64,000 nucleotides of DNA from Diploscapter coronatus (lineage: Eukaryota > Nematoda > Chromadorea > Rhabditida > Rhabditidae). A program made the translations under genes and the position numbers. Below are positions 1 through 11,454 of this stretch, one piece after another. Every line of letters begins with the position of its first letter. The stretch's first letter is position 1. The notes under the pieces were generated by a model. That model was not told where the DNA came from. It saw only the letters and a list, made by a program, of their open reading frames with translations, and did not search any database. The DNA lies in assembly GCA_964036155.1 (NCBI GenBank), contig OZ038422.1:75663201-75727200 (forward strand), in the 5' to 3' direction.

Positions 1-325
1 CTAACTTAGGAGCAACTTGCCATATAATTATTCTAAATTCATCAACGTCTCAATTTCAAGCTTTATTATAAATTTTCATTCTTTACCCGTAATCAATATC
101 TATGAAGACAATTGCCTTTGATTGAGAATAAACTAGTCAAATAAAAATTGTGAATTTTGACGGAGTGATTTTCAATGCATTGGATCGAGATCACATTCGG
201 GGGAGTGAATTTTACGATGATAAATGCAAATTAAGGGTTGTGGGATAGATATGAAGATTATCGTGAAAATAAAATATGAAAGCGAAACTAAACTAGCAAA
301 TTTACGATTTAATAAAATTAACAAA

Positions 326-3300
326 TTAAAGAATATCGCAAGTTTTACTCCTCGATTTCATATCCAAGGGCGGTCGTTTTCGTCTGATCGTGCCACCAGG
401 CTCCGAGGCTGTGGATCCGATTTCAGCATGGCCTAGCTTAAATTTGTATCTTTAATCCAAAATATATACTCTATAATTCGTTTATCAATATCACAATGAA
501 CCCGACTTTAATGCTTATTAATCAGTCAAAATATCACCACTTCCCAACGCATAATAATCCCCGGTTAAAATATACGAAGATCGTTTTGAATCCTCTATTT
601 CGCTCCCTTAGAAGCTGTGCGTATGAATTTATGGTTTATCTGCATATCTAAAGCTTCTCAATATCCTTCAGCCCACATGTCTTAGTCTCTTTCGATTATT
701 TTTGAAACATATTCATAATCCGACGAAAACCAAAAATATCCATATTGAAAGAGATTCTTTTTGAGAGGCAACGATGACTCAGTTCAAAAACCATAATAAA
801 ATGATAGTTTTGTTAGTTTTTCAAAGACAGGACAAATGGGACTGATCGTTTTGCACGTTTAAAGTGGATTTAACAATATGTACTCAAAACTAAAAGTAGT
901 ACTTTCGTGGAGATCTACTTTATACGAAAGCTTAATATTAGAATGCCATTTTCATAAAATTAAAGTTTACTAACCTTTTCCTTGAGCATAGCTTCAGATT
1001 GAAGTTGATAGACGACAATTCTGTAAGTTCCTCCGATAGCGTTCCTGGGCCCTTTCTCATCGCACTCGTTTTCCATCATATCTCTTGTGATACCGAAACT
1101 GCCCATCACTTCCCAGGCCTGAAAATTTTTGGGTTTTAATTAATTGTCTTTAATTACTTCTATATTCAAATTGAAAATTTTGACATTAAAATTGAATTAT
1201 TAAATTCATTTCACCTTTTCTTTAAGCCCAGTTTCATCGACCCCACCCGACTTATTGTCGAGTCCAATAGAAGTGTAAGATCGATGGAATTTCGCGTTAT
1301 GAAGCCAATAGTTCTTCTGAAGTTTTAAATCTTCTTAAAAATTGCTTATAGAACTCGAAAAAATTCGATTTATAAGAAAAATGAAACTTTTGAGGAAAAA
1401 ATCTTGCAGACTAAAGATTTTCGAAGAAATAATTCCAATCCATACCTTGATTTCTTCAACTCTCAACCTCTTGGTGATGTTGACCTCGAGAATCGATGTA
1501 ATTAAATGCGTTGCAAATGTTGATAGATAGTCTGGAAGGACATATTCTCCCTGCATTATTATCTGGAAACAAGCTACTGAATTCGAGAGAATTAAAATTA
1601 AAGGTACCGCTTTTAATTCCGCTACAGTTTCCCCTCGAAAGGGTGTGACTCCGACGAGCATGAAGTAGAGTAGTACTCCCAGGGCCCAAACATCGACTAG
1701 AGCTCCGCTATAGCTGCTGTCCCGGAATAGTTCTGGGGCTGCATAGGGAGGACTGCCGCAGAACGTCTCCAATTGCTGACTACTACTTGCTATCTGAATT
1801 GTTTATCACAATTTTATCCAGAATGAAATTTGAAAGATTTCCTAATTTTCCAACATGTAGTAGATCTTCACTTTAAGAGATTAGAAAATTTTGGAAAGTT
1901 ATTTCATACAAAGAATAATGGTTCTTACCAGACAAGAAAACCCGAAATCGACAAGTTTGACGACCCCTGGCGCTGAGAACATTATGTTTTCAGATTTGAT
2001 GTCGCGATGGACGATTGAGCGGGCGTGCTGCAAAAATGATTTTTAAATCGGAACGTGTTTTTCACCTACCATATGAGAAACCGCGGAAACGATCTGAGCA
2101 AAGAGTGGCTGAGCCTCTGCTTCAGTTAATTTCCCCCTTTCATGGACGTAATTATAAAGCTCGCCCCCAGACGCGTATTCCAACACCAAATGGACTTTGG
2201 ATAAAGTTTCGACACACTAAATTGTTTTTCTTATTAAATTTAGCCATTAATTGATGCTAGGCTAATAGTAGTTAAGCTTAGAAAAATTGTAACAGTCAGA
2301 AGTCTTCATACTAGTATGATGATATTGATGCTAGGCAAATTTCTAGGGTTTGATACCTCAAATAACCGAACTATGTTAGGATGATTCATTTTCTCCAAAG
2401 ATTGAATTTCTCTCGCTAGCAATTTTTGAGCCTTCTGATCCAATTTAGATTTGTCCATGATTTTTATGGCGACTTTTTCTGAAATTAAAAAAAGTATATT
2501 GATTTTTCGGGAGAAAATTTGGATAACTCGTTACTTCCATAGTTAAGGGGTATAAGACAAGATAAGGAGAGTTCTTTCCCATACTATTTCGTAGGTAACG
2601 AAGTGACGAATTATCCAGACTGATTCAGGATTATTTGCCTTTCGTCAGAACGTGGAATCCTAGTTTGACTTTAGAAAAGTTTCCCGCGCCGAGTTCCTTC
2701 CCGAGCTTGTAGAAGCCAATTCGCTTGCCGAGATTCACCTGAAATTGAAATTGGAATTGAAAGGGAACGCAATTTCCTTTGGGATCGCTGTTGCGTCGTA
2801 GGACTTAGTGAATTTTTTCGGGAATTATTGATATTTTGAAATATTTCCTTTAGAAACGTTTTAGCGATCTTTACATATTTGGAAATAAAAATTAATTCTT
2901 AAAATATAGAAACAGATAAATTGGAAGAAAATGACGAAAAATGTTAAATAAAACAGTCAAAAATTTTTATATTATTTACAAACTTCCGACTATTCTTGTT
3001 TTAATACCTCCTTCTGGTACTCCGAATCGCAAGCAAGCATATGCAGAGCTCTATCATAGGGTGTCATGTTACAAATATCCTCGAAGTTAGTCACTTTTTT
3101 AACGGGCAGTGACTGTGCGGAAAATGTTCTAGAAAAACCATCTTCTCGGGGCTAAAAACTCCTCTTTATTAAGGAAAAGCTGCATTAAGTTATGAACAAA
3201 GCTTTTATAATGAATATATTCATTCGTGATTATTATTTAGGATATATTCAGAATTCGGAAATGTCGAAACTTGACAAAATGACATGTATGACTAGATGAT

Positions 3301-3745
3301 GCTAGGATAATGCTGTATAACTTTTGTATTCCATTTCATGTAACGAGGCTGCGAGAGTTTCAAATTATCGTCGTTTTTAGGTTATAAGTTTGGGAGTAAA
3401 ATTAACCCACATATCGAGTATGCGAGGTTGGTGGAGCGTCTACAGTACGAATAGGGGCGAACGTTTTGACCTTGTCGATTTCAGCGTCCGATGCATCGGA
3501 AACCTCTTCTGCGCTGTCTTCCTGAATTTAACATATATTTTCCAGAAAAAAAAATAAAATATATCTGCATTCCGAAGTTAAAATATAATTTATATTAATA
3601 ATCGATATACGTAAATTATAATTTTCAGGAATAGGGATAACTGAAAGTGATAGAAGGACGAATTTTAGCAGCGCTAGATTCTCATACCCGGGTTTTGTGA
3701 GATAACAACGGAAATTAAGCTTACGATAACACTGCCTTCTTCCAT
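326..3745 (-). CDS. NIM1-like Ser/Thr protein kinase (CAMK/AMPK-related)
   Basis: About ten exons encode a complete kinase domain. In order I read the glycine-rich loop region ([14 protein letters not shown]), VAIKIMDK with the ATP-binding Lys, HRDIKSEN, the DFGFS magnesium loop, [14 protein letters not shown] and [13 protein letters not shown]. The [12 protein letters not shown] segment, the pre-kinase [14 protein letters not shown] and the C-terminus KTCDIL match vertebrate NIM1 (NIM1K), a poorly studied AMPK-family kinase. The post-kinase segment ([25 protein letters not shown]) also matches NIM1. The last exon is 326-436. The intron 2479-2638 must use a GC donor to keep frame. The start is chosen at an ATG (3745) opening MEEGSVIEDSAEE, in frame with the acidic N-terminal exons. 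A separate ATG ORF at 4182-4358 ends in a clean GT donor and could be an additional 5' exon. Kinase identity is firm; the N-terminus is not. Confidence 0.88.
2521..2616. repeat. Foldback element with ATACTATTTCG core (copy 1)
   Basis: Left arm GGATAACTCGTTACTTCC pairs imperfectly with right arm GTAACGAAGTGACGAATTATCC. The core CCCATACTATTTCGTAGG lies near the right arm. It fills most of the GC-AG intron of the NIM1-like kinase gene. Confidence 0.55.
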
Positions 3746-4358
3746 AATTTCTTTTTCACAATTTTGGCTGTTCTTTGTTGCACATCTACCTTTCCAATCT
3801 TTACAAAAAATATATTAAGTTTGATCATGATAGAACTCATTTCAGAGATATCTATAATTTTCTAGTCTTAATATTCTCTAATTCACGCATTTTAGATGAT
3901 TGAATGACGAAATATTTTCGAAAGAAACAAATGTAGCTTTGATTACCACCTATTCAGTAAATTGAGATATCCTTGCTTGAAACATATTGAAGTTATAGAA
4001 AAAGATCAAATGAGATCAAAATTTGAATAATATCTTGTCTCACAAATATAATGTGGGTTTCAATTTTCAGGGCTTGTTATTTTATCAGACAAGTATCCTG
4101 TATTATTATTTCTGGAAAATAGATATAAAATCATGTGCATAGTTATTTTTATAAAATGAAGTACAATAACTAAAAATTTACCTGAATAGAAGCATAGGTG
4201 GGTGGCTCGCTCTTGATTTGTCGATCTTGTAGAATTCGGAAGCGGTCGACCATCATTTTGACTGCTCGGCTTAAATACTCACGATTTTCAGAGATTTTGA
4301 AAAATCCCCGATAAACTTTGCCGCAAAGATAATTACGATTTACGAGATAAACAGTCAT

Positions 4359-6751
4359 TATTACGCTTGGAAAATATTACTGTAGAAATTAAGAAATATT
4401 TAAAGAATTGGAAAGAAAATTCTACTTATTCAAAATTTGAGTAGGTAATCGTGAGGGTAAAGCCGATTACTTCCTCTGTTCGAATGAAAATCTTTAAATC
4501 CAAAATCTTTCGCCTCAAATCAGCAAGTCTTTTCGTCCTACTGCAATTTTGCCACGATTTTCCGTATCCTTCCGGATTAAATATTAATATGTCGTGAAAA
4601 TGCAAAGTTTGAAATTAATTGAAGAATTCGATGCTAAATATTTCCTAAAAGTCTTTAGGCGAAAAATTTATAGAATGTGTGGAATTATTTGATCAAATAA
4701 GATAGACTAATCTCAGAGATAATTAATTTCAGATGAAAATTTACTAAAAGGAAACTAAGTCCGAGATCTGCTTCGTAGTAAATATCAAAGTTAGAATATG
4801 TGAATTAGGTGGGTGGAAAGAAGATTAGACCCTAGTTCGTAGGATTAGTTAGTTACTTATCGCAAAACAACAGATTTCGGAATATCGAAAGGGTAGCCCT
4901 TCTCGTTAGTTTTACACACGAATGATCTTTGAGTTACAGTAAGTCCTATCTTAGAAAATTTTCATAAAATATCATATTAATTAAGACCGGAAAGATAGCT
5001 AGAGAAGATAACACCAACAAAAAACTGTCAATAATAGTGCACATAGTTAACTAATTATAAATGTATTGAAAGTGAAGGTGAATAATTTAGGTATATGTTA
5101 AGGTCAAGATATCTAAAAAAAATAATCAGCATAACAACTTGATATCCGTAAATAGGATGTGATCCATTAGAAAATCTCATCAAAGCAATATGTAAAATTC
5201 ACATGAGCTCAATTTAACTTGAAAAATCATAATAAATTACTTCATGATTAAAATATGAATCATACTAATTAGACGGAAATAAATAGTAGTATATCAAAAA
5301 GACACTGGTAAGAGTTATAGAGACAGATGTAAAAAGATATAAAAGGAAGATGAGATAAACACAAGGGATGGTTAAAGCTCATCCCCTTATCACCATGGAG
5401 AAAGATAAAGAAGATTGAAGCTGGAGGCGATAAATGAATAAATGTTGAAATTAGATGAGGTGAGGGAGATTCACAGATGTATCCAGAAGAAAGAAGATTA
5501 ATTCAGCGCTATCACGACAATGTGGCTATTGAAATGTGAATTTTTTGCACAAAAATAACATTTTGATTATGCATTAATGAGCATGAGCATACTAGAGTCA
5601 AAATCCAGCCCAGAAACAGAAATCATTACGATTATGTACTATCTGGCGACTTTTGAGTTCATGAGTCAAAATCGGATCGAGAAAAGTCGGAGGTCGGACC
5701 TAGCTAAAATTTAGCATTTTATATACACTTTTGAAGAGAAGCTTAATTTTCAAATTTAAGGCCCGGGGAGTAAGTTTAGATAAAAGTTAGGCTTCTGAAG
5801 AGTCAAAAGAGGCATTTTCTTAGAGTACATTTTTAAGTATTAGAGTTAAAATGCTCCTTATGTCCGGTTCAAATACTAAAATTTTTTTCCGTATTAATGA
5901 AAAAAATAATTCAAGAGAGTGGATGTATGAAACTGAAAATATTCGACATTATTAGAAAATTACATTTATTTGAATCTTGGATAAAGGATTTGGTCGTCTT
6001 ACAGATTTGAGTTTTGACAAGAAGAGCAGCAAGATTGGGGATTAGCAAGGATATAAGGAATGGAAAATAAAAGGGAGGGAGGAATGTCTAGTCTGTAATA
6101 ACGCGGAAAATAATATTCCAATCTCGAAAATTCATCCTTCAATACCAAAAATTTCAGATTTTATTTTTTAAAATCAATATATTAATCATCGCCTAGAGTT
6201 CAAAATAATTAGTAAATTCCTGCTGTGAGTAACAGCCGAAGGATTTTAGGCAAATGTTTAATGATTTTATTACGCTGAATCTGATGTTTGAATTATTTTA
6301 ACAATAAATACTTTATTTTTCCTTAAAATCACATATGAAACTTGGTAAAATGAAATTAAAGGATTGGATTATTAAAAATATATACCCAATCATAGAAATG
6401 TCTTAATCGACATAAAATGAACAAAAAGAAACACAGTAAGAAGGCTGAAGTTGATGATTTTTTTTGCAGAAATTAGACGATTTTTGCACCCGTTCGTAAA
6501 GATAACTTCCATTGAAAAATGACGCACACAAAACATAGCGGAGGAAAATAGGACTTTAAAAAATACGTAAAATCTATAGTAGAATTTCGTTTTAAATTTT
6601 GTCACATATAATTTCACATTCAACGTTTTTTTTTTAATTTTTTTTTTTAAATTCCATCAGATTTACGGTTTCTAATAATGATAAAATTAAGTTGATAAGA
6701 TTTAAAAACTGGAATAAAAATTTTCATAAAATTCCATGAAATTCGAGTTTT
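4359..6751. other. Intergenic spacer, AT-rich, no supported gene
   Basis: This spacer of about 2.4 kb lies between the NIM1-like kinase and the SUZ-domain gene, both on the minus strand. Six-frame reading gives only short, low-complexity ORFs without splice-consistent neighbours. It probably holds the promoter of the kinase gene. I see no transposon ends or RNA gene in it. Confidence 0.5.
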
Positions 6752-9700
6752 TCATCTCTGGGATGGCTGTGCCTGGTTCGGGCTTTGCTGGGGGTGGCTG
6801 TTTTCATTCTGCTGGGACTTTTGCTTCTTCTTGTCTGGAAAACATTCTTTATCATATATAATAAAATTTCGAAAATAATCGAAATTAGCCCACAAATCAG
6901 TTGATGTATAGGAATAAAATATCCTAATTTTAAATATTTTAAAAAAAAAATCGGACTTCTCTTTTTAGCTGAAGCAGTCTGCTGCTGGTTTGACTGTGGG
7001 TTACCGCCTTGTAAAGTGGCGGATTGGGACGATTTGACTGGAACACCTGCAGCAGAGACGGATGTCGGCAGAGGAGGAGGTGGGGTGGGGTAGATTGCCA
7101 GAGGTGGGCGTCTGAAAATTCTCCTTCTTGAAAAATTCTGAAAATAAATATTAGCAAGTCGGATGAGAAATAAATGTTCTTGAAAACTATTGCTCTAAGA
7201 AAGTCACATGATGGGATCAAGATATTCATTTAGGAGATAAATTGCGCTAGATGAAATGTGTGATTCTGCACTTATAATTCTTCTTTCACTATCAACGAGT
7301 TAAAAAGTCTCTTGCTGCTGCTTAAGCTTCACAGATTTTCCAAACACCTCACAAAAATGATGAACACTTTATTATCTTCCAGACCAGATCAAAACGCAGA
7401 TAAGAGATTAGGATTTTCAACGAAATTTCAATTGCAACCGAGCATTAAACGAACGTTCAACTCGTTCAAAGAAGTATTCAAATTTTTGAGATAAACGAGA
7501 ATTCCAGAGGTACTTTTGCAAGTTATAGAACTGTTTTCAACCGAACCTCGCAAGAAAAAACATTTGAAAAGGTCAATTTTAAAAATAAAAAGATATTTTT
7601 ATCGTAATCTCTACTATACTATATAGATATAATAATCAGGCCTGTCTGCAGTGCGGTGGTACTTCATTTTACTGCATCACAAACAGACCTGATAGTATTT
7701 TTTTTTTTAAATTTCTAATTAACAGGGCTTGATTGAGAACAATCATTTTTAGCCCTTAAATTATTCAGTCTGATTTTCGTCATGTGTCAATGTCTTGATA
7801 TTGAAAATTTCCCTGATTCATCTCCTCTTCGATATAATCATAGTGAAGTTGAACAAATATCGAGGTTCGGTTAAGAACAATCCCTATCACCCATTAGATT
7901 ATCTAGTGAAATTTTCATCAGGCTCAATTTTCCTGATTGAAACGTTCTGCCTCGATACGATCATAGTGAAAATAGACACACCCGTAAGGCATATTAGTGG
8001 AGGCGGTCACGATTGGGGGGCAGCGTTGCGGAACGGCTGCCGAATTGGGCAGGGGTCCGACGTAGAAGGAGGGCGGCAGGGGAGGAGGTGGTCGTGAGGT
8101 GTCGATCGCAGAAACGGGCATCGGCAAGGGAACTCCCGACTGGAACCCCGCACCCAGCGCAGAGATGTTGTAGGCGGACTGAAAAAAGTAGTTAAATTTG
8201 GGGGAAAAAATGACTTCCTAGAAAGCTTCAAATTTGAACCTTTCCAATAGTGAATCTGGGGACAACACCTATTCTCAATCATTTCAAGATAATTTTAGAT
8301 TTGAGCGATATTTTCCTACTAAATGGTATTGATCAAAATATTGCGAAAATGTCTAAAATTGAAAATAAAAACAAAAAAGAAATTTTAAACTCCCACCGCA
8401 TGATTAGCCACGTTAGGTAGGGCGTAGTGGGGCGGCATCGCTCCAGTCTGCATGAACGTATTGGGAGACGAGGCCGAGCGAGACCAGGCATTCGGATTCG
8501 GATTCGTACAGACTAAATGGGGCTGGGGCTGTTGCTTGTTCATCTGAAAATAAGGCCTGTACTAAAGGACGACCGTTGTAAAGAAGTTTGCGCTCTCTAG
8601 ATATAAAGATTTTTCAAATAATAATCATCTTCAAAAATAAACGTGATTTTTCTTTGTTCTGGGAAAAGTAAATATTAAAATCTTGATTTCTACTTTTAAA
8701 AAAATTTAATCTAACCGAATGACCGTTCTTGGAATAATTGGGAATGCGAATTTGCTCGGGTGATTTGGAGCTGAAAATGTTTAAATTTCAATTTTTCAAC
8801 AGGAAAAGTTCCCAACCGATCAACTACAGTAATTTGCGGAGTGGGTGTCTCGTCCGGCTTATAGTCCGTGCCGAGGATCCGCAGACGGGCCTCGTCGTAG
8901 GCCGCTTGACGGGCCTGAAAAATTAGAAATTTGAAAAAGAACGTTTTCAAATTTCGAATTAGAAGGTAAATATTATCTATTTGAATAATAGTCCCTCTTT
9001 GACTCGTACAATATGAATTCTAAATAATTTGTATATTTCGAAAAGTTTCACTTATTGATTCTGGCAAACAATTTCAGAAACAACGTGTCAGAGTATCTCC
9101 TTTCAAAAGATAAAATATCATATTAAACAAATATAAATTTGAAAAATGCACCTCCAACGTCCTGGCCTTGCGAACCTCCTCGTTCATCTCGTGCTGCGCG
9201 GCGGTTTCGTCGGTGTGCTCCACGGGTTTGGTCTCCCTGCCTTGACAATCTATAGATTGGTCAGAGTACGGCTTCGGTCTGCGCAGAATCTGCATCTTCA
9301 TTGGTAGGGGATTCGCAGTAGAGGAGGACGAGGATGGCGTGTCATTCGAAGACGATAATCTAAACGATTTACTTATTAAAGTTTTTTCTTTAAAGAAAAA
9401 TAATTTCAGATCTTTTATAACAATATCGATATGACTTTTTTCAAAGATATATCATTTCAGATATTCAATAGCAAAATAGATAGATATAATTTTGAGTAAG
9501 AAAAATATATTTTTGGAAGAATTACAAACATGTCGAGTTTCTGGGTTTTTGTCCAAGAACTATTCGATTTTGATTCAAGAAACTTTCTTCTTTAACTAAA
9601 AAACTGAAAAAGAAATACGAACCCTGTCGCGGCGGCTATTTCGGCCTTATGATTATCTTCCGCCCGTACTTTTGCAATCAGAGCCTCCTTGTCCGCCTTT

Positions 9701-10069
9701 TCGCGCTGCAGAATTCGGACCTGGAAATTTAATTGTTTCTAACTCGAGATTCTAACAAAATAAAAATAGAGATGATTTTTTTTAGCTTTCGAAATAATCT
9801 TTTTCTTTTAAATTCGGACTTGAAGTTTTTATCTCCTAAAAATCAAAAAATGAAAATAGAGGAGGGCAAATTTGTTATTTTTGAAAGCAACTGTATTCGA
9901 TTCTTTAAAATCTGACCTGCTTGAGCCGCTCCTGCACCTGTTTTTCCACCTCTTCTCCATTCTCCCAATCGTCCGTCACGTAATTCGAAGCGGAATTCAG
10001 AGCTAAAAAATGTTTGAAAAATGAAATTCGACGAAAAATTTGCTCACTTTGGGCTACATTCTGACTCAT
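6752..10069 (-). CDS. SUZ-domain (SZRD1-like) RNA-binding protein
   Basis: The gene can be read through about nine exons with consistent phases. The start MSQNVAQ (exon 10048-10069) leads into an acidic stretch (NYVTDDWENGEEVEKQ), a charged coiled region (RILQREKADKEALIAKVRAE), then ILRRPKPYSDQ and ARQAAYDEARLRILGTD. The pair 'I-L-[RK]-R-P' plus 'A-Y-x-E-A-R-x-R-I-L-G' is the SUZ domain signature of SZRD1-type proteins, which bind RNA. The C-terminal half is low-complexity and rich in Pro, Gln and Asn, ending QSPNQAQPSQR. The second-last intron uses a weak donor (AGAGAA|gtccga). The protein is about twice as long as human SZRD1 because of this tail. Role in mRNA metabolism is inferred from the family only. 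Confidence 0.8.
7635..7693. ncRNA. Pre-miRNA-like hairpin in a SUZ-gene intron
   Basis: The 59-nt segment begins ATCAGGCCTGTCTG and ends CAGACCTGAT. The two arms pair over about 25 positions with only four mismatches and a short loop around ACTTCATTTT. Size, pairing and intronic position resemble a nematode pre-miRNA. It could be transcribed with the host gene (minus strand) or from the plus strand. A short palindromic repeat is the alternative explanation, and no homologous mature miRNA is recognised. Confidence 0.4.
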
Positions 10070-11454
10070 CACTAAGAGCAAATTGAAGGCCGAAGTTTCC
10101 CAAGTCGACCTGAAAAATTTCAAATTAACAAAATTCGCATGTACAAAATTAATTCCACGATAATTAGACCAATAAACTAAGGCAGTAGTGTTTGAAGAAC
10201 TAGAAGTGATGAGATTTTGAAAAACTGCTAATAATGAAAGAAATTGGCGAGAAATATCAAGTAAATAAGCGTAATGATTTAGGGATAATTGCCCTCAAAT
10301 TTCAAAATACTGACGCGGCACAAGACATTCCGCTTTCCAAAATTTTATTTAAAAAAAAAAAAAAACGAGGGCAGAAAATAGTTTCTACATTCGTCTGACT
10401 GACAATTCCAAGGAAAATCCTCGAAGGCGTCGCGTGCCGCGTTACGATTTCGACTTGAATTGGCGAGCTCGCCTACTCCTCCCCAAACTCTTGGTACGAT
10501 ATCGTTGCCTGCGTTGGAGCTTTATGCTAGCGAGGGGTAAAGCTCGCAAACTACGATATCGAAGTAAAGGAATCAAGCATTTTAATTCGCATCGCTCGTC
10601 GCGTTAGGATCCCAGATATTGGAAAAGGAGAATGTAACGTGGACGGCCCAATTAGTGACTAATTATCTGCATGAAACGGAGAAAAATAAGGAGGAAAGAA
10701 AAATTACAACATCGAATCAAGAAAGAACGAGACGGGAAATAGCAAACTCGAGGCATAGTGTTGTGGGCGGGGCTTGTGTTACACTGCATATGAATAGTCC
10801 ATTGAAGAGTGAGGGGAAGATGAAAATTCGTGTTTTTCAATCTTCAGTAAGCGTATTGCCTTTTTCATATCTCTTTACAAGTTTTATCACTGATACCCCT
10901 AACTTTCATCATGAAGCATTGTTTCAACGAAGACTCGTTTTTACATACAAAACAAACTTTATTGAATCATTTTCTGGGATAAATTTTTGAGGTATTTTTC
11001 AAATGACCAGCAATTTTCGTTTGCTCATTTTGATACGATTCTCTACAAGCAGGATTGTCCGTAGAATTCCATGCAAATTGCGTTGAACGCATCGTGGCTG
11101 GATCCCATCATACAACTCATGTCCGACGAATTTTGAAAACTGTCGAATAGTCGCTTTCTAAATTTTGAGCAGTTAATACAAATTTTATCTAGTACGATCC
11201 GGTCCTTTGTAGTTTCATCCTCTTTTTTCCTTTCCTATATCATTTCTCAAAAAACTTGGTGTTGACTACAATGAGTCTGTAGTACGGCAAAAGTGCTGTG
11301 GGCATTAATAATGATATAATGATAGTACAGCAAATTTTATTAAAATACTTCATGAGTGAGTTTTTAAATTTTGAAATAAACAAATTTCATTAGCTTCTTC
11401 CGTACTACTTTTTATTAATTGCCCTCTATCTATCTTTTTCCGTAATTAAATTTT
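10070..11454. other. Intergenic spacer with a small foldback
   Basis: This spacer lies upstream of the SUZ-domain gene and downstream of the M1-like gene. At 10497-10561 a hairpin has arms CGATATCGT...GAGCTTTA and TAAAGCTCGCAAACTACGATATCG. The longest ORF, from about 10619, starts at a TTG and shows no family motif, so no gene is called. Confidence 0.45.

Noticed and set aside
10619..10990. Plus-strand ORF of 123 codons upstream of the SUZ gene
   Set aside because: It starts at TTG, has no motif and no neighbouring exon; it is most likely chance in a promoter region.
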